From Oscillospiraceae bacterium (GTDB taxonomy: Bacteria > Bacillota > Clostridia > Oscillospirales > Ruminococcaceae), in contig JAHZBJ010000042.1 in assembly GCA_019423445.1 (NCBI GenBank), positions 2,245 to 16,088 of the forward strand: a stretch of DNA of 13,844 nucleotides. Reading direction: 5' to 3'. A model generated the notes under the pieces. That model was not told where the DNA came from. It saw only the letters and a program-made list of their open reading frames with translations, and did not search any database. Shown in pieces: positions 6,837-13,419 of the stretch. Position 1 is the stretch's first letter. Each line of letters opens with the position of its first letter. Both the position numbers and the translations under genes were made by a program.

Positions 6837-9242
6837 TTGAAGTACGATTTTTCGGCCATTGAAAAGAAATGGCAGCAAAAGTGGGATGAGGACAAGTCCT
6901 TTGCCGCCAGTACCGATTATTCCAAGCCCAAGTACTATGCGCTGGTGGAGTTCCCCTATCCCTCCGGCCAGGGCCTTCATGTGGGACATCCCCGCTCCTA
7001 CACCGCTCTGGACATTGTGGCCAGAAAACGCAGGCTCCAGGGCTATAACGTCCTTTATCCCATGGGATGGGATGCCTTTGGCCTGCCTACCGAAAATTTC
7101 GCCATCAAAAACCACATCCATCCCGCAAAGGTGACCCACGACAATATCGCACGGTTTAAGACCCAGCTGAAGTCCCTGGGCCTCTCCTTTGACTGGGACC
7201 GCGAGATCAACACCACCGATCCTAATTATTACAAATGGACCCAGTGGATTTTCCTCCAGCTCTTCAAAAAAGGCCTGGCCTACAAGAAGGAGATGTCTGT
7301 CAACTGGTGTACCTCCTGCAAGTGCGTCCTGGCCAATGAGGAAGTGGTCAACGGCGTCTGCGAACGGTGCGGCAGCCCGGTGGTCCACAAGGTGAAAAGC
7401 CAGTGGATGCTGAAGATCACCGAGTACGCACAGCGCCTCATCGACGATCTGGAGAAGGTGAACTACCTGGACCGGGTCAAGACCTCCCAGATCAACTGGA
7501 TCGGCCGGTCTACCGGTGCTGAGGTGAATTTCGGCACCACCGCCGGCGACACCCTCACCGTTTACACCACCCGTCCGGATACACTTTACGGCGCGACTTA
7601 CATGGTCATTTCCCCGGAGCACCCCTATATCGAAAACTGGGCGGACCGGATTTCCAATATGGACGAGGTTCGTGCCTATCAGGAGATGGCTGCCAGAAAG
7701 TCCGACTTTGAGCGCACCGAGGTGGCCAAGGACAAGACCGGCGTGAAGCTGGAAGGTGTCCGGGGCATCAACCCCGTCAACGGTAAGGAGATTCCCATTT
7801 TCATCTCCGACTATGTCTTGATGAGCTATGGCACCGGCGCCATCATGGCGGTGCCTGCCCACGATACCAGAGACTGGGAGTTTGCCAAAAAGTTTGACCT
7901 TCCCATCATCGAGGTGGTCAAGGGCGGCGACGTGGAGAAGGAAGCTTTCACCGACTGCGAAACCGGCGTCATGGTGAATTCCGGCATCCTGGACGGCCTG
8001 ACGGTGGAGGAAGCCAAGAAGAAAATTACCGACTGGCTTTCGGAAAATGGCAAGGGCCATCCCAAAGTGAACTACAAGCTTCGCGACTGGGTTTTCTCCC
8101 GCCAGCGGTATTGGGGTGAACCCATCCCTATCATTATTTGTCCCAAGTGCGGCTACGTCCCCCTGGACGAAAGCCAGCTGCCGCTGACCCTTCCTGATGT
8201 CCAAACCTATGAGCCTACCGACAATGGGGAATCCCCCCTGGCTCATCTGGACGACTGGGTCAACGTGGAGTGCCCCCACTGCCATGGTCCTGCCCGGAGG
8301 GAGACCGACACCATGCCCCAGTGGGCAGGTTCTTCCTGGTATTTCCTGCGGTATTGTGATCCTCACAATGACAAGGAGCTGGCTTCCCGGGAGGCCTTGG
8401 ATTACTGGCTCCCTGTGGACTGGTACAACGGCGGTATGGAGCACACCACCCTTCACCTGCTGTACAGCCGTTTCTGGCACAAATTCCTCTATGACATCGG
8501 AGTGGTGGGAACTCCGGAGCCCTACGCCAAGCGCACCAGCCACGGCATGATTCTGGGTGAGAATGGCGAGAAGATGTCCAAATCCCGCGGCAACGTGGTG
8601 AACCCCGATGAGATCATCCGGGATTACGGCGCCGATACTCTGCGGCTGTATGAAATGTTTATCGGCGACTTTGAAAAAACCGCTCCCTGGAGTTCCAGCT
8701 CTATCAAAGGGTGCAAGCGGTTCCTGGAGCGGGTCTGGGGCCTGACTGAGATTGTGACTCCGGGAGACGGGTATTCTCCCGAGCTGGAAGGTGCTTTCCA
8801 CAAGCTGATCCGCAAGGTGGGCGAGGATATTGAGAACCTGAAGTTCAATACCGCCATTGCCGCCATGATGACTGTCCTCAACCAGATTTATGACAAAGGA
8901 AGCGTCACCAGGGGAGAGCTTCTGACCTTCATCACCCTGCTGAACCCCTTTGCTCCCCACATCACTGAGGAGATGAACGAGGTCCTGGGCGGGGAAGGTA
9001 TGCTGGCCCATGCCCGCTGGCCGGAATACGATCCCGCTAAGTGTGTAGACGATACCGTGGAAATGGTGGTCCAGATCTGCGGCAAGATCAAGGCCCGGAT
9101 CACCGTTGCTGCCGATGCCAGCCAGGAGGATGTTACCGCCGCGGCCAAGGCGGAACCGGCAGTACAGGAGGCTCTGGCAGGCAAGCAGATTGTCAAGGAA
9201 GTCTTCGTAAAAGGCAAGCTGCTCAACATTGTGGCCCGGTGA
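6837..9242 (+). CDS. leuS: Leucine--tRNA ligase
   Basis: This class I aminoacyl-tRNA synthetase charges tRNA-Leu. The length, 801 residues, is typical of bacterial LeuRS. Features in order: HIGH motif as HVGH (48-51) in FPYPSGQGLHVGHPRSY; a zinc knuckle C158-x2-C161 and C175-x2-C178; the CP1 editing domain with the Thr-rich TTRPDT (244-249) and GTGAIMAVPAHDTRDWEFA (from 332), where D346 corresponds to the editing aspartate; a second Cys group CPKCG...CPHCHG; the KMSKS loop (579-583) in GEKMSKSRGNVVNPDE; and the anticodon-binding and C-terminal domains. The start is TTG, 6 bases after AGAGGGTG (6823-6830). The protein MKYDFSAIEKKWQQKWDE matches the usual LeuRS opening. The gene is complete, and a new promoter follows 34 bases after its stop. 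Confidence 0.98.
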   Translation: MKYDFSAIEKKWQQKWDEDKSFAASTDYSKPKYYALVEFPYPSGQGLHVGHPRSYTALDIVARKRRLQGYNVLYPMGWDAFGLPTENFAIKNHIHPAKVTHDNIARFKTQLKSLGLSFDWDREINTTDPNYYKWTQWIFLQLFKKGLAYKKEMSVNWCTSCKCVLANEEVVNGVCERCGSPVVHKVKSQWMLKITEYAQRLIDDLEKVNYLDRVKTSQINWIGRSTGAEVNFGTTAGDTLTVYTTRPDTLYGATYMVISPEHPYIENWADRISNMDEVRAYQEMAARKSDFERTEVAKDKTGVKLEGVRGINPVNGKEIPIFISDYVLMSYGTGAIMAVPAHDTRDWEFAKKFDLPIIEVVKGGDVEKEAFTDCETGVMVNSGILDGLTVEEAKKKITDWLSENGKGHPKVNYKLRDWVFSRQRYWGEPIPIIICPKCGYVPLDESQLPLTLPDVQTYEPTDNGESPLAHLDDWVNVECPHCHGPARRETDTMPQWAGSSWYFLRYCDPHNDKELASREALDYWLPVDWYNGGMEHTTLHLLYSRFWHKFLYDIGVVGTPEPYAKRTSHGMILGENGEKMSKSRGNVVNPDEIIRDYGADTLRLYEMFIGDFEKTAPWSSSSIKGCKRFLERVWGLTEIVTPGDGYSPELEGAFHKLIRKVGEDIENLKFNTAIAAMMTVLNQIYDKGSVTRGELLTFITLLNPFAPHITEEMNEVLGGEGMLAHARWPEYDPAKCVDDTVEMVVQICGKIKARITVAADASQEDVTAAAKAEPAVQEALAGKQIVKEVFVKGKLLNIVAR

Positions 9243-9276
9243 CCCTGAATTTTCAGCAGATATTTCCCCCAGATAC

Positions 9277-9306
9277 TTGACACAGCAAAACAATATATTG
9301 TATAAT
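9277..9306 (+). promoter_or_regulatory. Consensus sigma-A promoter of rpsU
   Basis: TTGACA (9277-9282), 18-base spacer, TATAAT (9301-9306): both hexamers are perfect. The expected transcript start is near 9313, giving a leader of about 62 bases. The downstream half of the spacer is the perfect 12-base palindrome ACAATATATTGT (9290-9301), which touches the first base of the -10. It is the strongest promoter in the window and makes rpsU independent of leuS. Confidence 0.88.
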
Positions 9307-9340
9307 CTACTGTGTTATCCTTCTATTTGGGGGATATATA

Positions 9341-9363
9341 CTCCAGCCGCATGGCGTGGGGAG
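9341..9363 (+). promoter_or_regulatory. Possible Shine-Dalgarno-masking hairpin in the rpsU leader
   Basis: CTCC (9341-9344) can pair with GGAG (9360-9363), which is the rpsU ribosome-binding site. Inside, GCC (9346-9348) pairs with GGC (9353-9355) around GCAT. The upstream G-run (9329-9333) could instead pair with the same CTCC and free the site. The helices are short, so this is a tentative structure. Confidence 0.3.
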
Positions 9364-9374
9364 GGAATAAGGTA

Positions 9375-9551
9375 ATGGCAGAAATCAGAATTAAAGATAA
9401 TGAGTCTCTGGAAAGCGCTCTGCGGCGTTTTAAAAGAAGCTGCGCTAAGTCCGGCGTGCTGGCTGAGGTGCGGAAAAGAGAACATTACGAGAAGCCTTCT
9501 GTAAAGCGCAAAAAGAAATCTGAGGCTGCTCGTAAGCGCAAATACAAATAA
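9375..9551 (+). CDS. rpsU: Small ribosomal subunit protein bS21
   Basis: bS21 is a small basic protein of the 30S subunit near the anti-Shine-Dalgarno region, needed for efficient initiation. The 58-residue product begins MAEIRIKDNESLESALRRFKRSCAKSGVLAEVRKREHYEKPSVKRKKK and ends in a Lys/Arg-rich tail, the normal layout and length. The ATG at 9375 is preceded by GGAGG (9359-9363, spacing 11) and is chosen over an in-frame upstream extension that would start at the transcription start itself. The gene is flanked by its own consensus promoter and a strong terminator, so it is monocistronic. Confidence 0.98.
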   Translation: MAEIRIKDNESLESALRRFKRSCAKSGVLAEVRKREHYEKPSVKRKKKSEAARKRKYK

Positions 9552-9563
9552 GTTTTGCGTTTG

Positions 9564-9609
9564 ACAAACAGAGAGAGCGGGCATTTTCGAATGCCCGCTC
9601 TTTGTTTGT
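9564..9609 (+). terminator. Intrinsic terminator after rpsU
   Basis: A 12-base-pair perfect stem, AGAGCGGGCATT (9574-9585) with AATGCCCGCTCT (9590-9601), closes on a TTCG tetraloop. ACAAACA (9564-9570) pairs with TGTTTGT (9603-9609) and extends the stem. The 3' side supplies the T-rich tail TTTGTTTGT. The hairpin ends 29 bases before the yqeG start. No promoter was seen between them, so yqeG expression may depend on read-through or on a promoter I could not recognise. Confidence 0.9.
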
Positions 9610-9638
9610 ACCAGTATTCAGGGAAAGGAGGGCCAGCT

Positions 9639-10151
9639 GTGCCGCTGTTTTATCCGGATTACTTCTACCGCCGTATTTATGATATTCCCACTGAGTTCTT
9701 TCTCAGCCAGGGGATTCGTGCGGTGCTTATTGATGTGGACAACACCCTCACAACCCATAACAACCCTGTCCCTCATGAGCGGGTGCTGGAATGGCTGGAC
9801 CTCCAGCGCCAGGCGGGCATAGGGCTTTTGGCCTTTTCCAATAATGATGAGGAACGGGTGGCCCCCTTTGCCTGCGGGTTGGGGTTGGGGCACGTCTCCA
9901 GAGCCGCAAAACCTCTGCCATTCCGCCTGCGCCAAAGCCTGAAAGAAATGGGGGTGCGTCCAGACCAGGCGGCAGTGATAGGGGACCAGGTTTTTACCGA
10001 CATCCTGTGCGCGAGATTAGCAGGATGCACTGCGGTACTGGTGGAACCCATGGAGCCTGAAGGCACCCGTTTCTTTGCTTTTAAGCGCCGGTGGGAGAAA
10101 CGGGTCCTCAGAAGCTATAAGCCCAAGACTTGGGAAAAGAAGGAGGGGTAG
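9639..10151 (+). CDS. yqeG: YqeG family HAD-type (subclass IIIA) phosphatase
   Basis: This is a 170-residue HAD-superfamily hydrolase. The opening FYPDYFYRRIYDIPTEFFLSQGIRAVLIDVDNTL is characteristic of YqeG. HAD motifs are complete: DVDNTL (D32 nucleophile, D34 acid/base), SNN (67-69), K91 in AAKPLPF, and GDQVFTD (115-121). The physiological substrate in Firmicutes is not settled to my knowledge; family members are annotated as phosphatases. The GTG start at 9639 follows AAAGGAGGG (about 9625-9632). An upstream in-frame extension would run through the rpsU terminator and is discounted. In B. subtilis yqeG sits in the same yqe cluster as yhbY/nadD/rsfS; here it is placed after leuS and rpsU. 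Confidence 0.93.
   Translation: MPLFYPDYFYRRIYDIPTEFFLSQGIRAVLIDVDNTLTTHNNPVPHERVLEWLDLQRQAGIGLLAFSNNDEERVAPFACGLGLGHVSRAAKPLPFRLRQSLKEMGVRPDQAAVIGDQVFTDILCARLAGCTAVLVEPMEPEGTRFFAFKRRWEKRVLRSYKPKTWEKKEG
10141..10146 (+). promoter_or_regulatory. Ribosome-binding site that fixes the TTG start of the endonuclease IV-like gene
   Basis: AGGAGG lies within the last codons of yqeG, 6 bases before TTG at 10153. A longer upstream reading inside yqeG would add a non-conserved Arg/Ser-rich segment and lacks such a site. Confidence 0.75.
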
Positions 10152-10152
10152 T

Positions 10153-11031
10153 TTGGGGGAAATCTGGTTCGGCCCGGCTGGCACAGCGGATAGCTTTGCC
10201 GCAATGGGCTACAAAAAAACAGTCCAGGTACCGGAGTATCTGGAGCGGATGGGCCTCAACGCCTATGAGTATCAGTGCGGCCGGGGGGTCCGGGTCAATC
10301 CGGATACCGCGGGAGCCCTGAAAGCCGGCTGTGTCCAGCGGGGGATCCGCCTGTCGGTTCATGCTCCTTACTATATCTCCCTCTCCAGTTTGGAGGAGGA
10401 GAAGCGCCGGGGAAGTGTCCGGTATATCCTGGAATCCGCCGCTGCTGCCCGGTTGCTTGGAGCGGATCGGGTAGTGGTCCACACAGGTTCCTGTGCCAAA
10501 ATCTCCCGGGAGGAGGCTCTGGCTCTGGCCAAAGGCACCATGAAGGATGCTTTGGCCGCATTGGATGGAGCCGGACTGGGAGATGTCACCCTCTGCCCGG
10601 AGACCATGGGGAAGCTGAACCAGCTGGGGACCTTGGAAGAGGTGTTGGAACTTTGCGCCATAGACGACCGCCTGGTTCCCTGCATCGACTGGGGGCATCT
10701 CAACGCCAGGACTCTGGGAGGAATGACCACGGACCAGGACTTCGAGGAGGCATTTCGCCTCTTCGACAACCGGCTGGGACGGGATCGCTTAAGGATATTT
10801 CATTCCCACTTTTCTCGCATTGAGTACACCCCAGGCGGCGGCGAAAAGCGGCATCTCACTTTTGCCGACCAGGTGTATGGGCCCTGGTTTGAACCTCTGG
10901 CGGAGAAGATCCTGAAATATGGCTGTACCCCGGTGGTTATTTGTGAATCCGCCGGTACCCAGAGTGAGGACGCCGCCGCCATGCGGGATATTTTCCGGGC
11001 GGCGGAAAAGAGGAAAGGAGAAGAAGCATGA
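10153..11031 (+). CDS. Endonuclease IV-like TIM-barrel protein (AP endonuclease family 2)
   Basis: This 292-residue protein resembles Nfo, the zinc-dependent AP endonuclease of base excision repair. It opens with IWFGPAGTADSF, like the FGPAG start of this family. Candidate zinc ligands, aligned by motif to E. coli Nfo: H70 (VHAPYYISL), H110 (VVHTGS), E150 (PETMGK), D179 and H182 (DWGHLNA), H217 (FHSHFS), H234 (EKRHL) and E265 (CESAG). The position equivalent to Nfo D229 is K232, so one canonical ligand seems changed. It may therefore be a divergent AP endonuclease or a sugar-isomerase-type relative. It starts (TTG) one base after the yqeG stop and overlaps the next gene by ATGA, so it is translationally coupled on both sides. 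Confidence 0.85.
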   Translation: MGEIWFGPAGTADSFAAMGYKKTVQVPEYLERMGLNAYEYQCGRGVRVNPDTAGALKAGCVQRGIRLSVHAPYYISLSSLEEEKRRGSVRYILESAAAARLLGADRVVVHTGSCAKISREEALALAKGTMKDALAALDGAGLGDVTLCPETMGKLNQLGTLEEVLELCAIDDRLVPCIDWGHLNARTLGGMTTDQDFEEAFRLFDNRLGRDRLRIFHSHFSRIEYTPGGGEKRHLTFADQVYGPWFEPLAEKILKYGCTPVVICESAGTQSEDAAAMRDIFRAAEKRKGEEA

Positions 11032-12104
11032 TGACGAACCATCGCATGGAAAAGCTGGTCCAGCTGCTGCCTGACGATGTGGATGGAGTCCTCATTACCT
11101 CCACCTACAACCGCTATTACTTTACCGGCATGCGCTCTACCGAAGGGGTGCTGCTGGTGACAAGGGAGGGTGGTTACGCTTTCCTGGACTTCCGGTATAT
11201 CGAAGCCGCCCGCCGTACCATCCGCAGCTGTCAGGTGATCCTGCAGGAAAAGCTGCGGGACCAGTTGGGGGATCTGGTGAAGAAGCATGGCATCCGGCGC
11301 CTGGCCCTGGAGACCTCGTATCAAACCATTGGGGAGATGAATCGCTTCTCAGCCATTCTGCCACAGGTGGAGTTTCTTACTGACGGCCGTGTGGATCGAG
11401 CTATCCTGGCACTGAGAGAGATCAAGGACTCCCAAGAGATGGGGTATATCCGGGCGGCTCAGAAAATCACCGACAGAGCCTTTACCAACATTTTGAATTA
11501 TATCGCTCCAGGCCGTACTGAGCGGGAAGTGGCAGTGGAACTGGAACACCTGATGAAGCAGGGGGGAGCGGAAAAAACTTCTTTTGATACCATTTGTGTT
11601 TCAGGACCCAACTCCAGCCTGCCCCACGGCGTTCCCGGCGACCGCCCCATTCAGGAGGGAGATTTCCTTACCATGGACTTTGGATGTATGGTGGAGGGCT
11701 ATTGCTCCGATATGACCCGCACTGTGGCCATCGGGCATGTCACCGAGGAGATGGAAAAGGTCTACAGTACAGTTTTAGAAGCCCAGCAGGCCGCTTTGGC
11801 AAAGATAGCGCCGGGTGTTCCATGTCGGGATGTGGACGCTGCCGCCCGGAATCTCATTGATGAGGCCGGATATCGTGGATGCTTCGGTCACAGCACCGGA
11901 CATTCCCTGGGGCTGGAGATTCACGAGGAACCAAGGTTTTCTCCTGCGGCTGATATGTGCTGCACCCCCGGCACTGTAATGTCGGTGGAACCAGGTATTT
12001 ATCTGGAAGGGCGGTTTGGCTGCCGCATTGAGGACATTGTCCTCATTACCGAAAGTGGATCGGAGAATTTGACCCACAGTGCCAAAAAGCTTATGGTTCT
12101 TTGA
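11028..12104 (+). CDS. M24 family metallopeptidase, Xaa-Pro aminopeptidase/dipeptidase type
   Basis: This is a cytosolic pita-bread peptidase predicted to remove residues before proline; it is comparable to B. subtilis YqhT. It has 358 residues. An N-terminal creatinase-like domain (about 1-130; LITSTYNRYYFTGMRSTEGVLLV) precedes the catalytic domain with all five dinuclear metal ligands: D217 (TMDFGCMVEGY), D228 (SDMTRTV), H292 (HSTGHSLGLEIHE), E321 (SVEPGIYL) and E335 (IEDIVLI). Two adjacent ATGs are possible (11028 or 11031). AAAGGAG (11014-11020) suits the first slightly better. It stands next to efp, a frequent pairing in Firmicutes that may reflect a shared theme of proline-containing peptides and proline-stalled ribosomes; that link is inference. 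Confidence 0.92.
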   Translation: MMTNHRMEKLVQLLPDDVDGVLITSTYNRYYFTGMRSTEGVLLVTREGGYAFLDFRYIEAARRTIRSCQVILQEKLRDQLGDLVKKHGIRRLALETSYQTIGEMNRFSAILPQVEFLTDGRVDRAILALREIKDSQEMGYIRAAQKITDRAFTNILNYIAPGRTEREVAVELEHLMKQGGAEKTSFDTICVSGPNSSLPHGVPGDRPIQEGDFLTMDFGCMVEGYCSDMTRTVAIGHVTEEMEKVYSTVLEAQQAALAKIAPGVPCRDVDAAARNLIDEAGYRGCFGHSTGHSLGLEIHEEPRFSPAADMCCTPGTVMSVEPGIYLEGRFGCRIEDIVLITESGSENLTHSAKKLMVL

Positions 12105-12151
12105 AAAAATGAGGCAAATCCCTTTTCTTCTGTAAAAACTGATTCCACAGG

Positions 12152-12175
12152 CCACCTTTTTTCCAAAAAAGATGG
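12152..12175 (+). repeat. AT-rich inverted repeat between the M24 peptidase gene and efp
   Basis: CCACCTTTTTT (12152-12162) and AAAAAAGATGG (12165-12175) form an 11-position stem with one mismatch and a tiny loop. No T-run follows the 3' arm on the + strand, so a classic terminator is doubtful. It may still mark the end of the peptidase transcript. Confidence 0.4.
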
Positions 12176-12185
12176 GGAATATACC

Positions 12186-12215
12186 TTGCATCTCTATGGA
12201 GTCATATGGTAGAAT
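12186..12215 (+). promoter_or_regulatory. Candidate sigma-A promoter of efp
   Basis: TTGCAT (12186-12191), 18-base spacer, TAGAAT (12210-12215) with an upstream TGG giving an extended -10. The expected start is near 12222, about 40 bases before the efp ATG. A 6-base inverted repeat, ATAACT/AGTTAT (12214-12219 with 12228-12233), overlaps the end of the -10 and the start site. Confidence 0.65.
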
Positions 12216-12260
12216 AACTTGGATAAGAGTTATATTCTTAACTTAGGGAGGTATCATTGC

Positions 12261-12818
12261 ATGATTTCCGCTGGCGAATTCAGAAACGGCGCTACCTTCG
12301 ATATGGATGGTAACGTTTACTCCATTATCGAGTTCCAGCACGTCAAGCCCGGTAAAGGGGCGGCTTTTGTCCGCACCAAGATCCGGAATGTTATCAGCGG
12401 GGCTGTGGTTGAGAGAACCTTTAGCCCCACTGAGAAGTTTCCTGTGGCCATGATCGAGCGCCGGGATATGGAGTATCTCTACAACGACGGCGATCTGTAC
12501 TATTTCATGGACAGCGAAACCTACGAGAATCTGCCCATCAACGCTTCTGTTCTGGGCGACAACTTTAAGTTTGTCAAAGAGAACACCGTTGTGAAGGTCC
12601 TTTCCTACAAAGGTTCTGTCTTTGGTGTGGAGCCCCCCAACTTCATGGAGCTGGTGGTTACCAAGACCGATCCCGGCTTTGCAGGGAACACCGCTACCAA
12701 CGCCACCAAGCCTGCCACTCTGGAGACTGGCGCCGAGATCAAGGTTCCCCTCTTTGTGAATGAAGGGGACAAGATCCGTGTCGATACCCGCACCGGCGAG
12801 TACATGGAGAGAGCTTAA
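12261..12818 (+). CDS. efp: Elongation factor P
   Basis: EF-P enters the ribosomal E site and relieves stalling at consecutive prolines. The length, 185 residues, is normal. The N-terminal KOW-like domain MISAGEFRNGATFDMDG leads to the modification loop FQHVKPGKGAAFVRTK, with K32 at its tip, the same residue number that carries 5-aminopentanol in B. subtilis EF-P. The two OB domains follow, ending TGAEIKVPLFVNEGDKIRVDTRTGEYMERA. The ATG at 12261 follows GGGAGGT (12246-12252) by 8 bases. An in-frame upstream start at 12219 is rejected because it overlaps the promoter and adds non-family sequence. The gene has its own promoter and is probably co-transcribed with the next one. Confidence 0.98.
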   Translation: MISAGEFRNGATFDMDGNVYSIIEFQHVKPGKGAAFVRTKIRNVISGAVVERTFSPTEKFPVAMIERRDMEYLYNDGDLYYFMDSETYENLPINASVLGDNFKFVKENTVVKVLSYKGSVFGVEPPNFMELVVTKTDPGFAGNTATNATKPATLETGAEIKVPLFVNEGDKIRVDTRTGEYMERA

Positions 12819-12853
12819 GGCTGCAAGCAAATAAAAGGAGGTTTTTACCTGCT

Positions 12854-13285
12854 ATGACCGTTACGGAAAAGGTCGCCTACCTGAAAGGGCTGGCGGAAGG
12901 AATGAAGATGGACGAGTCCACCAATGAGGGCAAGCTGCTTCTGAGCATTATCGATACTCTGGACGACATTGCCCTTTCCATCTCCGATCTGGAGGACAAC
13001 ATGGAGGAGCTCAGCGCCCAGGTGGATGAGATTGATGATGATCTGGGCACCGTGGAGGAAGACCTTTACGGGGATGACGAATGCGACTGCGATGATGAGG
13101 ACGATGACGAGACCCTCTACGAGGTGGAGTGCCCCAGCTGCGGCGACGTCATTTGCCTGGATGAAGGTATGCTGGAGGAAGGGGAGATTGATTGCCCCAA
13201 CTGCGGCGAAAAGCTGGAGTTCGACTTGGAGGACGACGAGGATTGCTCCGAGGGTTGCAGCTGCGGCCATCACGACGAAGAGTAA
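12854..13285 (+). CDS. CD1247 N-terminal domain-containing, acidic zinc-ribbon protein
   Basis: A 143-residue, extremely acidic protein of unknown function, recognised as the clostridial family named after C. difficile CD1247. Residues 1 to about 72 are a helical domain (MTVTEKVAYLKGLAEGMKMDESTNEGKLLLSIIDTLDDIA...) predicted to be partly coiled coil. An Asp/Glu linker follows. A zinc ribbon then has C93-x2-C96 (CPSCGDVICLDEG) and C114-x2-C117 (CPNCGEKLEF), and the Cys/His-rich tail is CSEGCSCGHHDEE. No membrane segment is visible. AAGGAGGT (12835-12842) lies 11 bases before the ATG, 35 bases after efp, so it is probably in the efp transcript and followed by a terminator. A role linked to translation or to a nucleic-acid or protein partner is only suggested by context. 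Confidence 0.85.
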   Translation: MTVTEKVAYLKGLAEGMKMDESTNEGKLLLSIIDTLDDIALSISDLEDNMEELSAQVDEIDDDLGTVEEDLYGDDECDCDDEDDDETLYEVECPSCGDVICLDEGMLEEGEIDCPNCGEKLEFDLEDDEDCSEGCSCGHHDEE

Positions 13286-13301
13286 TACGACAAAAACGGT
13301 T

Positions 13302-13350
13302 GGATACCTGGGCGGCTGCATTATGCAGCCGCCCGGTACCTGCCCTTTTT
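13302..13350 (+). terminator. Intrinsic terminator after the zinc-ribbon gene
   Basis: A perfect 11-base-pair stem, GGGCGGCTGCA (13310-13320) with TGCAGCCGCCC (13324-13334), closes on TTA. It can be extended by pairing of the flanking GGaTACC and GGTACC (13302-13308, 13335-13340) with two bulges. A run of five T (13346-13350) follows. A-rich sequence on the 5' side could allow some activity on the other strand too. Confidence 0.8.
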
Positions 13351-13419
13351 AATGTAACGGCCATTCCGGCCAGGGAATGAAACAAGCCGGGGCAGGCATC
13401 TATTTGGGAGTGTGAAGCG

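Noticed and set aside
6813..9293. Very long open frame (over 800 codons) on the minus strand opposite leuS
   Set aside because: It mirrors leuS in a reverse frame, as GC-biased third positions often produce. The translation is rich in His/Gly/Leu without family motifs, and leuS motifs on the + strand are unambiguous.
9555..9638. Longer N-terminus for the YqeG protein starting upstream
   Set aside because: That segment is the rpsU terminator hairpin. The GTG at 9639 has an excellent ribosome-binding site and gives the expected family N-terminus.
12152..12175. Intrinsic terminator after the M24 peptidase gene
   Set aside because: The stem is mostly A:T, has an almost absent loop and is not followed by a T-run, so I list it only as an inverted repeat.
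13351..13419. Riboswitch or promoter ahead of the Gx transporter gene
   Set aside because: A CATTCC/GGAATG stem (13362-13367, 13374-13379) and GGCC repeats are present, but nothing matches a known riboswitch core or a -35/-10 pair.
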